Below are positions 38,452 through 46,636 of a stretch of DNA of 46,761 nucleotides, in pieces (the first letter of the stretch is position 1; every line of letters starts with the position of its first letter). This stretch comes from Streptomyces cinereus (GTDB lineage: Bacteria; Pseudomonadota; Gammaproteobacteria; Pseudomonadales; Moraxellaceae): contig BMPS01000018.1 of NCBI GenBank assembly GCA_014647715.1, positions 1-46,761 on the forward strand. The letters are read 5' to 3'. The translations under genes were made by a program, and so were the position numbers. Below the pieces are notes generated by a model that saw nothing but the letters and a program-made list of their open reading frames with translations, had not been told where the DNA came from and did not search any database.

Positions 38452-39981
38452 TTAAGCAATACGTTGTCTTAACGCTGCAGCACGTTCTACCAACGCCGGG
38501 TTGTCGCTGTCTTTGATTTCATCAAGCAAGCGTTTGGCACTGTCATATTCCCCTAAATTCAAATACTGTTCTGCTAAATCTACGTTTAGCGTATCCGTGT
38601 CGATATCCTTAATCACATCGAGAATCGCTGATAAATCTTCAACAACTGGCGCAGTCTTTAGGCTTGCCTTATCTGCAATCGATGTCGTTTCAGGACTAGC
38701 GATTGGGGTCGTAGTTGTTTGTGTATTTGCTGGAGTAGCTGCCTGAGTAGTTGAGTCATCAAAAGACAAATCAAACATGTCATCTGAGATAAGTAGCGAA
38801 TCAGATTGGCTAGGAGCGCTGACTTCTGCCAAGTCAACGACAGGCTCAGCGACCGATGGGGTAGCAGGCTTGGCTAGTGAAGCCGCTTCTGCTTGGCGTA
38901 GTAATTCATCATCCAAAGCAAACGATGCAATATCTGTGGCTTCATCACTGGCAACCGGTACAGAAGTCACCGCATCAGAAGTTAGATTGCTAGATGCTTT
39001 AATATCTGACGCGTCAAGGTTTAAAGCTGCTTCTGCAGTAACATCATTGGTTGGGGTCACCGTTGGCTTAACGTTCAACTCAAAGTCGAAATCAAAATCA
39101 TCTGCGAGCTTCTCAGCGCTCGGTGCAGCCGATGTAGTCGCCATCGGTTCTACAGCAGTAGCGGCAGTCGTTGACGGAGTATCTGGCAAACTAAAGTCAA
39201 AGTCAAAATCGCTGTCGCTAATAGCCTCGTTATTGACGTTACTTGCCGAAGTGGTGGTTACAAATTCGTCTGTCACTGGGGCAACAATTTCGGTAGGCGA
39301 TTCTAGGACAGGAACAGCGACAGTCTCAGCGGTCGCGGGCTGTTTGCTAGGTAGATCAAAATCAAAATCGTCAAAAGTGAACTCATTTGATTGTGATTGC
39401 GCCGCTGTAGTTTCAGTGGTAGGCTCAGTTGCAGTGGGGAGAGGGGCTATTTTGGTTTCAGGTACATCGAGTGCAAAGTCAAAATCTAATTCATTATCGG
39501 CATTGCTGCTAACACCATCAGACGGGGTTGCTGGCTGTGCCACTTGAGTGACGCTCGGCCTGACAACATGTAAGGTACTGTTGATTGCGGGTTTATCACT
39601 GTCTTGTTTAAACCCTGGCAAATCAAAATCAAGTCCATCAGGTTCAACCGCTTCAGCGGTATGGGTCATCGCTGTGCTGCGTGCGTTTATCGATTGTTCT
39701 TCATCTACCAGCGTTTTTAGGTTATTGGCTTGGGCGTTGAGACTTAGGGTTTGAGCAGCCTGCAAAGTCGATTGCGGCAGGTTAGGCGCAGCATAGGGAC
39801 TTGGTTGCTGTGATTGACGTTGCAGTTCTAGTTCGCGTTGCTGTTCAGCCAACGTTTTTGGACGTTTGAATTGGGTCTGAGTGTCAACCGTCGTTTGGCT
39901 TTTACCTTTTTTCATCAAGAAAACGCCAGCAATAACTACCAAAATCACTACTGCTGCGATACCTATCATTATCGGATCCAT
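38452..39981 (-). CDS. FimV C-terminal half: membrane anchor, acidic repeat region, TPR-like domain
   Basis: A 509-aa protein that corresponds to the cytoplasmic half of FimV, a polar hub for type IV pili and twitching. It begins with one membrane helix (residues 4-23) and a basic stop-transfer stretch (KKGK). Then comes a very long Thr/Ala/Ser/Asp-rich, low-complexity region with six DFDF-like acidic-aromatic motifs near 118, 166, 204, 258, 294 and 401. The C-terminus (about 465-507, DLAEQYLNLGEYDSAKRLLD) is the FimV C-terminal TPR-like motif. It has its own ribosome binding site, AGGTGA, and lies 145 bases downstream of the N-terminal half. It could equally be an independent FimV-like protein. 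Confidence 0.75.
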   Translation of the reverse strand: MDPIMIGIAAVVILVVIAGVFLMKKGKSQTTVDTQTQFKRPKTLAEQQRELELQRQSQQPSPYAAPNLPQSTLQAAQTLSLNAQANNLKTLVDEEQSINARSTAMTHTAEAVEPDGLDFDLPGFKQDSDKPAINSTLHVVRPSVTQVAQPATPSDGVSSNADNELDFDFALDVPETKIAPLPTATEPTTETTAAQSQSNEFTFDDFDFDLPSKQPATAETVAVPVLESPTEIVAPVTDEFVTTTSASNVNNEAISDSDFDFDFSLPDTPSTTAATAVEPMATTSAAPSAEKLADDFDFDFELNVKPTVTPTNDVTAEAALNLDASDIKASSNLTSDAVTSVPVASDEATDIASFALDDELLRQAEAASLAKPATPSVAEPVVDLAEVSAPSQSDSLLISDDMFDLSFDDSTTQAATPANTQTTTTPIASPETTSIADKASLKTAPVVEDLSAILDVIKDIDTDTLNVDLAEQYLNLGEYDSAKRLLDEIKDSDNPALVERAAALRQRIA

Positions 39982-40126
39982 CTTTCACCTCATCGTTACG
40001 GTAGAGAGTTATCATTAGGGCATAGCAAGATATAAGCTACCGCTTTATGCGACTAATGAATCACCACAAATTTGTTGTACGGTATGAAATGACACAGCAC
40101 ACAGGCAATATCATCCACGCGCTATA

Positions 40127-41578
40127 TTATTTTTTGTTTAACTCTTTTAAGCGTTTTTCTAATTGGGCAAGCTTGGTGTTTTGTATCTTCAAGCGATTTT
40201 CAGCGCCCACTAAGTCTTGATTGAGTTTGTTAACTTTAGTGGCTTGCTGGGCGGTGGCTTGGCGTTTTTGTTGCACTTGAGCCGCCACTTGGGATGACAC
40301 CCCTTTGCCCACCTTGTTCTTGGTGCTCTGACCTTGTACTGAACCATTGGTATGATTAGGTGCGATGATGGTCATTTCAGATTTTTTAGTTGCTGCGTAT
40401 GGCCGCGGTGTTTTTTGTGCTTTAAGTGTCTTTTTCGTAGTCTTTGGGGTGGCTGGTTGTTTGGCAGCAGATTTTGGTGCGATGACAGATTTTTTGCTTG
40501 CGACACGTTTTTTGTTTTGACGATATCGTTGTCGCGCTTTATTGGCCGATTTTATCCCAATTTGTGAAGGGACTACTTTGTATTTTGGGATTTGTAATTG
40601 GGTATTGGCGACAAGTTTGGTTGGGTCATTATCGGGGAACGCGGTCGGGTTGGCTGCCATGATATCTGCCATCACTTGATCGACATCTTTGCGGTTTGCC
40701 GCTGCGATGTTACTGGCGATGGTCCAAAGGTTGTCATTGCGCTGTAGTGTATAAGTGGTTGTCTCGCCAATGATTTGCGGGTTTTTGGCGCTATACTTGG
40801 ACTTAGATTTGTCTAAAGGTTGATTGCCATAACCAGCTGCTGGCCTTGGCAATTGATTATCAGCGGCGTTCGTTTGGATGGGGTTTTGCGTTTGTGGCAC
40901 GGCTTGCGTATAGACAGTGCCATTTGGCTGAACAGATCGAACCGTTCGCGTCTCTTGAATACGCAGGTAGTCACTGTTTTCGCTAGCTTGCGTCACTGGG
41001 GCGGCGCCAGCGGGCATACCAGTCGTAGGTAAATTAGGCAGCTGATTGATGGTGGTTGATGGCAACGTTATCGGCTGCATGGGCATAGGGTCGGGCGACA
41101 TAACAGGCAACTGCACAGGATTGGCCGAACCTATGACGATGTTTTGCGCAGGTGATTGCAAAGCCGTGGTATTGGCTTGCGTGGTGATTTTTTGTGCGCT
41201 GTCGATGGGCATCAACAAGGTCTTTGGCAGCGTTTTGGTCACGCCATTTTCCGTGATATTGAGCACCACATCGGTAAATGGGGCATTAATCGCACGGTTG
41301 GTGGTCAATATAATTTGACCGCCATTGCTACTGGTTGGGACAAATTTGATTTGAATATCGGCATCTTTTGACAAGCCTAGCTGGCGATACACATCAGCTT
41401 GGGCGACTGTGACAGAAAAAGTTCTTGGATTGATGTCACTGACATTAATACTGGCGTTTAAAGGTTGGTTTTGTTGAGTTTGTACATAAGTATCGCCAAT
41501 ATTGACGGCATAAGCGACAATGGGAAGCGATAAGGGAAAACCCAATACCAAGTGTACAGAGTATTTTTGCCAAGACAT
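40127..41578 (-). CDS. fimV: FimV N-terminal half: periplasmic domain, LysM and coiled coil
   Basis: A 483-aa exported protein. A signal peptide ends near residue 24 (IVAYA). The FimV N-terminal domain follows (about 25-125, QPLNASINVSDINPRTFSVT by position 38-57), then a Pro/Gln/Thr-rich linker. A LysM peptidoglycan-binding domain lies at about 275-333 (TYTLQRNDNLWTIASNIA). After it come a very basic Lys/Ala/Pro-rich stretch (340-410) and a C-terminal coiled coil (about 420-483). In Pseudomonas FimV these parts continue into a membrane helix and a cytoplasmic acidic/TPR half. Here translation stops after the coiled coil, and the next gene begins with the membrane helix. AAGGA precedes the ATG. 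Confidence 0.82.
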   Translation of the reverse strand: MSWQKYSVHLVLGFPLSLPIVAYAVNIGDTYVQTQQNQPLNASINVSDINPRTFSVTVAQADVYRQLGLSKDADIQIKFVPTSSNGGQIILTTNRAINAPFTDVVLNITENGVTKTLPKTLLMPIDSAQKITTQANTTALQSPAQNIVIGSANPVQLPVMSPDPMPMQPITLPSTTINQLPNLPTTGMPAGAAPVTQASENSDYLRIQETRTVRSVQPNGTVYTQAVPQTQNPIQTNAADNQLPRPAAGYGNQPLDKSKSKYSAKNPQIIGETTTYTLQRNDNLWTIASNIAAANRKDVDQVMADIMAANPTAFPDNDPTKLVANTQLQIPKYKVVPSQIGIKSANKARQRYRQNKKRVASKKSVIAPKSAAKQPATPKTTKKTLKAQKTPRPYAATKKSEMTIIAPNHTNGSVQGQSTKNKVGKGVSSQVAAQVQQKRQATAQQATKVNKLNQDLVGAENRLKIQNTKLAQLEKRLKELNKK

Positions 41579-41961
41579 AAAAAATCCTTGCTGAAGGTAT
41601 CACAGTATAGTTATGGGTGTTAAAAAATGCCTACTTGTGTGGTCGCATGGTAGTCAATATACTGACAGGCAATATTCAAACATCGAATTAATCGATAATC
41701 CAACAACTTGACAAAAGTTTCAGTCAAATTATCTGCTCAACTTTACACTTTTTGTCCAAAACTCTCAATAGTCTGACTCGCTTATTATTGGCATAAAGCT
41801 TGGGATAAAGCCGGCTGCTGATAGCACTTTATGGGTAGATTGATGCTTGAATAATGACGCTTTACTATGAATACCCTGATAATGGCAATCCCTGTCTACT
41901 GGTCGTGGCGTTTTTTAGGGGTAAATAACAAATTAACACTATCAGGTTTATCTACTCAGGC
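41579..41961. other. Intergenic region upstream of fimV
   Basis: About 380 bases between the fimV start and the asd terminator. It should contain the fimV promoter on the minus strand; TATACT boxes near 41603 are possible but have no good -35. A TTGACA at 41708 on the plus strand faces away from any gene and lacks a -10. No coding frame or strong RNA fold is visible. Confidence 0.4.
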
Positions 41962-41996
41962 ATAAAAAAACACGCCCTAGTCAGCGTGTTTTTTAT
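41962..41996 (-). terminator. Intrinsic terminator of asd
   Basis: A-rich arm ending CACGC pairs with GCGTG plus a T-run around an eight-base loop; the A-run gives the U-tract on the minus strand. It lies 12 bases after the asd stop. Confidence 0.9.
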
Positions 41997-42008
41997 AAAT
42001 CCTTGGGT

Positions 42009-43151
42009 TTATAATTGATTGCGGATAATCGCAAGTGTGCGGCGTAGTGGCTCTGCCGCGCCCCATAACAACTGATCACCCACGGTAAAGGCGGATAAAT
42101 ATTCGCCACCTAGATTCATCTTGCGAAGACGACCTACGGCAACTTTTAACGTACCTGTCACTGCTACTGGGGTTAACCGCTCAACGCTTGCTGCTTTGTC
42201 ATTTTCTACTACATCTAGCCACTCATTACCACTGTTACGAAGCGCAGCTTCAATTTCTTCTAGAGGGATGTCTTTTTTTAGTTTGATGGTCAAGCCTTGT
42301 GAGTGACAACGCATGGCACCGATACGCACGCAGATACCATCAATCGGCACAATGTTGGCATTCGTCTTGTCTGCATCATTGCCTAGGATTTTGTTGGTTT
42401 CAACACAGCCTTTCCATTCTTCTTTTGATTGCCCGTTTTCTAGCTGCACATCAATGTAAGGAATTAAGCTACCAGCAAGCGGCGCACCAAAGTATTGTTT
42501 TGGGAACTCGCTACTACGTTGTAATTCGGCTACTTTACGGTCAATTTCTAAAATTGCGCCTGCCGGGTTATTGAGTTCGTCTGCAACGCCATCATGGATG
42601 TAGCCCATGCCTTTGATAAGCTCACGCATGTTGTTGGCGCCCGCACCACTTGCCGCTTGGTAAGTCATCGCAGATACCCATTCAACCCAATCGCGTTTGA
42701 ATAACTCGCCAATCGCCATCAACATCAAAGATACCGTACAGTTACCACCGATAAAGTCTTTTTGACCATTTTTGATAGCGTCATCAATGACATTGCGGTT
42801 GACTGGGTCTAGGACGATGATGCTATTGTCAGTCATACGTAGGGTGCTTGCTGCATCAATCCAGTAACCTTTCCAGCCTTTATCACGTAGCGGTTGATGG
42901 ACTTCTTTAGTATAGTCACCGCCTTGACAGGTAATAATGACATCACAAGCCGCTAAAGCCGCTAAGTCATGTGCATCTTCAAGCTTGCTAGGGGCAATGC
43001 CATTTGGGGTAGGGGCATCGCCACCGGCATTACTGGTAGAGAAAAACACGGGGGTAATCCCTTCAAAGTCGTTTTCATCTATCATACGTTGCATTAATAC
43101 CGAACCGACCATTCCACGCCATCCGACCAAACCTACGCGTAGCTGACTCAT
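42009..43151 (-). CDS. asd: Aspartate-semialdehyde dehydrogenase
   Basis: Reduces aspartyl phosphate to aspartate semialdehyde with NADPH, the branch point to lysine, diaminopimelate, threonine and methionine. The 380-aa length and the start [18 protein letters not shown] are typical of the Gram-negative type. The catalytic cysteine is Cys138 in [11 protein letters not shown]. Further blocks are [25 protein letters not shown] and the catalytic [11 protein letters not shown] histidine region. AAGGAAGGG lies upstream of the ATG. It has its own terminator and is divergent from the phosphatase-family gene. Confidence 0.97.
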   Translation of the reverse strand: MSQLRVGLVGWRGMVGSVLMQRMIDENDFEGITPVFFSTSNAGGDAPTPNGIAPSKLEDAHDLAALAACDVIITCQGGDYTKEVHQPLRDKGWKGYWIDAASTLRMTDNSIIVLDPVNRNVIDDAIKNGQKDFIGGNCTVSLMLMAIGELFKRDWVEWVSAMTYQAASGAGANNMRELIKGMGYIHDGVADELNNPAGAILEIDRKVAELQRSSEFPKQYFGAPLAGSLIPYIDVQLENGQSKEEWKGCVETNKILGNDADKTNANIVPIDGICVRIGAMRCHSQGLTIKLKKDIPLEEIEAALRNSGNEWLDVVENDKAASVERLTPVAVTGTLKVAVGRLRKMNLGGEYLSAFTVGDQLLWGAAEPLRRTLAIIRNQL

Positions 43152-43467
43152 GATAACCCTTCCTTACTGTAAACAAAATAAAATAAATAGTGCAGAAAAT
43201 CCACATTGATTTTTCAATTAGTAACCTGTTACCTTGCCTGTATTTGTCATGTTTTGCAAGTGAATTTTTTTTTACATGGGGCATCTATTTAGCTATAGAT
43301 GGTAGGCTGATAGCGATGTCAGGGTGAAAATAGCGTTTGGCAACACAACTGCAATTTATCAGCCGTATTTTTGTGGCTACTATATCGCCATGCTAATGAT
43401 CACAAGATAATGATAACAAGCTAATATTGACCAATGTGAACCGCAATATAACATGAAAGGATAGACA
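43152..43467. other. Divergent intergenic region asd / EEP-family gene
   Basis: About 315 AT-rich bases that must hold two promoters. TTGACC (43427) with TAACAT (43449) at 16 bp is a possible pair, but transcription from it would begin after the ribosome binding site of the plus gene, so it is doubtful. No other feature is clear. Confidence 0.35.
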
Positions 43468-44598
43468 ATGACGCTGTTGTTACAGTTGCTAGCAGGTTTT
43501 GTGGTTTTTGCAACTTTTTGGGCAACCATCCCTAGGTTTGAATGGTGGTTTAGGGTTGCTGATTTTCCCAGGAATCAATTGATTTTTTTGGGGTTGGTAG
43601 CGCTCATTGGCTTACTTTGGCTGGGCGCTTTTGACAGTCGTTGGCAAATTGGATTAATTTTGCTGCTGCTTATTGCGCTGGCTATGCAAGCGTACATGGT
43701 GTTGCCTTATACGTTTTTGTGGAAGAAACAAGTGCAAACGGCAAAGCCAAAGTCACGCGATTATCAAGTGAAATTATTGGTTGCCAATGTGTTGACGACC
43801 AATCCAAATAAACAAGCTTTGATTGACCTTATCCATACCCATCAACCCGATATTGTATTGACACTCGAAACTGACCAAGCGTGGCAAGACGCTTTAAGCG
43901 CCATTGAGGCTGACTATCCATTTAACGTCAAAGTGCCACTCGATAACTTATATGGTATGCATTTGTACTCAAAGCTTGAGCTTATCAATCCGCAAGTAAA
44001 ATATCTGGTGGTTGATGATATTCCATCGATTCATACCCAAGTTCGCCTAGCCATGGGAAAGGTTGTTTGGCTATACTGCTTGCATCCCATGCCACCGAGT
44101 CCAACCGAAGCGGATAAATCGGTGACACGGGATGCTGAGCTGTTAATGGTAGGCAAACACATCAACGCCAACGACTTGACGGTGATTGTTGCAGGTGATC
44201 TTAACGATGTGGCTTGGTCGCATACCACGCGTATGTTTCAGCGTATCTCAGGGCTACTAGACCCTCGCATTGGGCGAAAATTCATCAATACCTTTCATGC
44301 CAGTTACCCATTTTTGCGCTGGGCGCTTGACCATGTTTTTCACAGCAATCACTTCACGCTGGTATCGATGGCGCGTATGCCGAACATTGGCTCCGACCAT
44401 TTTCCCGTGCTCACTACTTTACAATATGAGCCTGAAGTCATGGATGAGCAGCCTGAACCTTTGCCAAGCATCGCCGATCACCAGGAGGCGAAAGAAACCA
44501 TCAAAGAAGGCGTCAAAGAAGGCGAAAAGCTATCGGAAACTCAGAATGATAGCCCTAATGATGCTAGCAAATTATTAAAAGGCGCATTAGAAAGCTAG
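43468..44598 (+). CDS. Membrane-anchored endonuclease/exonuclease/phosphatase (EEP) family protein
   Basis: A 376-aa protein with three N-terminal membrane helices (about residues 3-20, 38-55, 59-80) and an EEP-fold catalytic domain (about 100-330). Catalytic blocks in order are LLVANVLTTN (Asn), LETDQAW (metal-binding Glu), LYCLHPMPPSP (His), VIVAGDLNDVAW (Asp, Asn), LDHVFHS and IGSDHFPV (Asp-His). All key residues are present, so it should be an active phosphodiesterase or phosphatase, with the domain probably periplasmic. The last ~60 residues are charged and repetitive (KEGVKEGEK). AAAGGA precedes the ATG. The GacA box of the small RNA begins 23 bases after its stop; no terminator lies between the two. 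Confidence 0.85.
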   Translation: MTLLLQLLAGFVVFATFWATIPRFEWWFRVADFPRNQLIFLGLVALIGLLWLGAFDSRWQIGLILLLLIALAMQAYMVLPYTFLWKKQVQTAKPKSRDYQVKLLVANVLTTNPNKQALIDLIHTHQPDIVLTLETDQAWQDALSAIEADYPFNVKVPLDNLYGMHLYSKLELINPQVKYLVVDDIPSIHTQVRLAMGKVVWLYCLHPMPPSPTEADKSVTRDAELLMVGKHINANDLTVIVAGDLNDVAWSHTTRMFQRISGLLDPRIGRKFINTFHASYPFLRWALDHVFHSNHFTLVSMARMPNIGSDHFPVLTTLQYEPEVMDEQPEPLPSIADHQEAKETIKEGVKEGEKLSETQNDSPNDASKLLKGALES

Positions 44599-44620
44599 AA
44601 GAGGGCAAGGTAAAACGCCA

Positions 44621-44638
44621 TGTAAGCATTTGCTTACA
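44621..44638. promoter_or_regulatory. GacA/UvrY response-regulator box
   Basis: TGTAAGCATTTGCTTACA is an exact match to TGTAAG-N6-CTTACA, the upstream activating sequence of rsmX/Y/Z (GacA) and csrB/C (UvrY). It is also a perfect palindrome with 8-bp arms. Its centre is about 65 bp before the predicted start of the small RNA, the same spacing as in Pseudomonas rsm promoters. Confidence 0.85.
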
Positions 44639-44682
44639 ACAGATTCCGCCTTTTGCGGCTAGTAACCAATCGTGCAACAACC

Positions 44683-44688
44683 TACAAT
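44683..44688 (+). promoter_or_regulatory. -10 box of the Rsm-type small RNA
   Basis: TACAAT, 45 bp after the GacA box. The -35 position (about TAGTAA) is poor, as expected for an activator-dependent promoter. Transcription would start near 44695. Confidence 0.6.
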
Positions 44689-44694
44689 GAACTC

Positions 44695-44840
44695 ATCAAC
44701 ACAAGGATGATACCAAGGAATGGTAGTGTTGAGACGCTCAGGATGAGTAATATCATGGAAAGCCAATAATAATAACATAGTTGACATGAAGTGCCCTAAA
44801 ACCCAAGTCTATTGCCCTAAGACTTGGGTTTTATCTTTTT
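44695..44840 (+). ncRNA. Rsm/Csr-type small RNA predicted to sequester CsrA (RsmY/RsmZ-like)
   Basis: A ~145-base RNA is predicted from the -10 box to a terminator. Four GGA motifs lie within 55 bases, at 44705, 44717, 44741 and 44757. TCAACAC (44696-44702) pairs with GTGTTGA (44726-44732). Inside, ACCA/TGGT (44712-44724) closes a loop with AGGAA, and the context ACACAAGGATGA fits the CsrA consensus at 10 of 12 positions. A second hairpin, CTCA-GGA-TGAG (44737-44747), puts GGA in the loop. Known family logic: such RNAs titrate CsrA/RsmA and free its target mRNAs when GacS/GacA is active. The RNA is an inference from sequence only. It might instead be the 3' end of the upstream mRNA. Confidence 0.75.
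44797..44833 (+). terminator. Intrinsic terminator of the small RNA
   Basis: TAAAACCCAAGTCT and AGACTTGGGTTTTA form a perfect 14-bp stem around a nine-base loop, followed by T-rich sequence (TCTTTTTT). It would also end read-through from the EEP-family gene. Confidence 0.93.
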
Positions 44841-44973
44841 TGTTACTTATCAATCATAATCTAGCATAGTCTAGTTAATTTTTCTTGACTACTTAAATGT
44901 AAATTCTGCAAGGCTTGTGGCGGTATTTATTTTCACGGGCAGCAAATAGTCGCTGTCGGTAGTCCCAGTTAAC

Positions 44974-45024
44974 AAATAATAACCACCAAATAATAGCCAC
45001 CAAGTAATAGTCACCAAATAGTCG
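44974..45024. repeat. 14-bp tandem repeats upstream of rpe
   Basis: Three full imperfect units (AAATAATAACCACC, AAATAATAGCCACC, AAGTAATAGTCACC) followed by a partial copy. They lie 20 bases before the rpe extended -10 box. The short period and near-identity suggest slippage growth. Confidence 0.75.
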
Positions 45025-45044
45025 AAGTTTTTTAAAATAATCTT

Positions 45045-45053
45045 TGCTAAAAT
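45045..45053 (+). promoter_or_regulatory. Extended -10 promoter of rpe
   Basis: TGCTAAAAT matches TG-n-TAxAAT, 31 bases before the rpe start. There is no clear -35 box; the AT-rich tandem repeats lie upstream. Confidence 0.5.
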
Positions 45054-45084
45054 ATCCGCACTTTTTAATCAAAGCTGACGGACA

Positions 45085-45843
45085 ATGATGATGAACCAGT
45101 CTGAAATTCTTGAAGACTCACCTAAACAAGCCCCTAATAAATTTGCCCATCCGAATAATTATAGCCAATTTCTGATTGCCCCTTCGATTTTGTCGGCAGA
45201 TTTTGCCCGTCTGGGCGAGGAGGTCGAGAAGGTTATCGCCGCAGGTGCAGACGTGGTGCATTTTGACGTGATGGATAATCATTATGTCCCAAATTTGACC
45301 TTTGGTAGCATGATTTGTCAGGCGCTGCGTGATTATGGGATAACTGCCCCGATAGATGTGCATTTGATGGTGTCACCGGTTGATAGTATGATTGAGCAGT
45401 TCTTAAAAGCGGGCGCCAGCATCATTACCTTTCACCCAGAAGCCACGCAACATGTCGATCGCTCGTTACAACTCATCAAAGATGGGGGTGCTGACTGTGG
45501 ACTGGTGCTCAATCCCGCCACGCCGCTACACTATCTAGACTATGTGATGGATAAAGTTGACCAGATTTTATTGATGAGTGTTAACCCAGGTTTTGGTGGG
45601 CAAGCATTTATTGATGGTACCCTCAAAAAAATAGAAGCGGTGCGCGAAATGATTAGGCTATCGGGTCGCAATATTCGCCTTGAAGTCGATGGCGGTATCA
45701 AAGCCAGTAATATTCGTGCGGTTGCCGAAGCAGGGGCTGATATGTTTGTCGCAGGTTCAGCGATATTTAACCAACCTGATTATCGCCAAGCGATTGACGC
45801 GATGCGTGCCGAACTGGCTTTGGTCGGTCGCTTGCCAGCGTAA
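45085..45843 (+). CDS. rpe: Ribulose-phosphate 3-epimerase
   Basis: Interconverts ribulose 5-phosphate and xylulose 5-phosphate in the pentose phosphate pathway; TIM-barrel metalloenzyme. Diagnostic blocks are [35 protein letters not shown] (metal His/Asp), [30 protein letters not shown] and IRLEVDGGI. At 252 aa it has about 27 extra polar N-terminal residues relative to E. coli Rpe. Three ATG codons in a row (45085, 45088, 45091) follow a weak CGGA site; an internal start at the core cannot be excluded. Two small membrane-protein genes follow in the same direction. Confidence 0.96.
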   Translation: MMMNQSEILEDSPKQAPNKFAHPNNYSQFLIAPSILSADFARLGEEVEKVIAAGADVVHFDVMDNHYVPNLTFGSMICQALRDYGITAPIDVHLMVSPVDSMIEQFLKAGASIITFHPEATQHVDRSLQLIKDGGADCGLVLNPATPLHYLDYVMDKVDQILLMSVNPGFGGQAFIDGTLKKIEAVREMIRLSGRNIRLEVDGGIKASNIRAVAEAGADMFVAGSAIFNQPDYRQAIDAMRAELALVGRLPA

Positions 45844-45878
45844 ATGCGCCACAAGCAATAATACACAAGGAAATTGGT

Positions 45879-46187
45879 ATGGACGTTCAATCCCCGTCTT
45901 TAGTACCTAAAGGTCTGACAATTGGACTGGCAATATTTGCGGTGTTGCTAGGGTTGGCAGGTTTTGGGTTTAGGTTGATGTTTGGCGATAGTTTATCATC
46001 AATGCTGCCCTCACTGGTGAGTACCATTGCGATTTTTTGGCTGGGTATCCCACTGGCTTTTGTCGTGGGCTCAAAGGTGTTAAATCGCTATTCAGGGCGC
46101 GCACCGATTCAAAATCGCAATGCGTTAACCTTGGGTTTGTTATTTAGCTGTGTGGCGATGCTATGGATGATGGCGGCATATTCGTAG
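45879..46187 (+). CDS. Small membrane protein, unknown function
   Basis: A 102-aa protein with three predicted membrane helices (about residues 12-32, 42-65, 80-100) and few charged residues. AAGGA lies seven bases before the ATG. No family is recognised. It begins 35 bases after rpe and may be cotranscribed with it. The similar size and topology of the next gene suggest the two could be related in function. Confidence 0.6.
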   Translation: MDVQSPSLVPKGLTIGLAIFAVLLGLAGFGFRLMFGDSLSSMLPSLVSTIAIFWLGIPLAFVVGSKVLNRYSGRAPIQNRNALTLGLLFSCVAMLWMMAAYS

Positions 46188-46283
46188 CGGTTCGCTCGGC
46201 GAGTCGGCACCCGAAGACATTAACGCTAAAAATTGATGCTACACATAACACCAATCATCAGTAATTATTTAGGAATTTATTGA

Positions 46284-46604
46284 ATGGCATTGCCACATTA
46301 TACTAAGCAAGAATTATCGATTTATCCCAGCAATCTTCCAAAAGGCTTAATCAACACACTGATAGTTGCTTGCTTGCTGTTAGGGTTGGCGGCTTTACGC
46401 AGTAGCAAGGGAATGCAAGGCTGGCTCAATGTCATCGAAAATTGGGTGTTTATGCTATTGTGGATTCCGCTTGCCGTCACCCTTTGCGCATTACCTTTTA
46501 AGTTACGGGATGACAGTTTTGAGCTTAAACTGGCGTATTATCTCGGCATGTTTGTGGCATTTTTATTTGAAATTAATAAACTTCGCTATTGGCATACCAT
46601 GTAA
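46284..46604 (+). CDS. Small membrane protein, unknown function
   Basis: A 106-aa protein with three predicted helices (about residues 22-40, 52-68, 83-98). A polar N-terminus of ~20 residues precedes them. AGGAA stands nine bases before the ATG. No family is recognised. It follows the preceding small membrane gene by 96 bases and ends about 30 bases before the right-hand insertion sequence. Confidence 0.55.
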   Translation: MALPHYTKQELSIYPSNLPKGLINTLIVACLLLGLAALRSSKGMQGWLNVIENWVFMLLWIPLAVTLCALPFKLRDDSFELKLAYYLGMFVAFLFEINKLRYWHTM

Positions 46605-46636
46605 ACATGACGATTTAGGACAATAGTTAATAGCTA

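Noticed and set aside
38777-39547. 256-codon plus-strand frame antisense to the FimV C-terminal half
   Set aside because: Its Ser/Ala/Lys-rich repeats (SKSKS) are the mirror of the DFDF codons on the other strand. It has no ribosome binding site and no recognisable domain.
43427-43454. TTGACC-16-TAACAT promoter for the EEP-family gene
   Set aside because: Transcription would start after the ribosome binding site, leaving no room for initiation.
44621-44840. tmRNA, 6S RNA or RNase P RNA as alternatives for the intergenic RNA
   Set aside because: None of the conserved ends or core motifs of these RNAs is visible. The GacA box and GGA hairpins fit the Rsm/Csr class instead.
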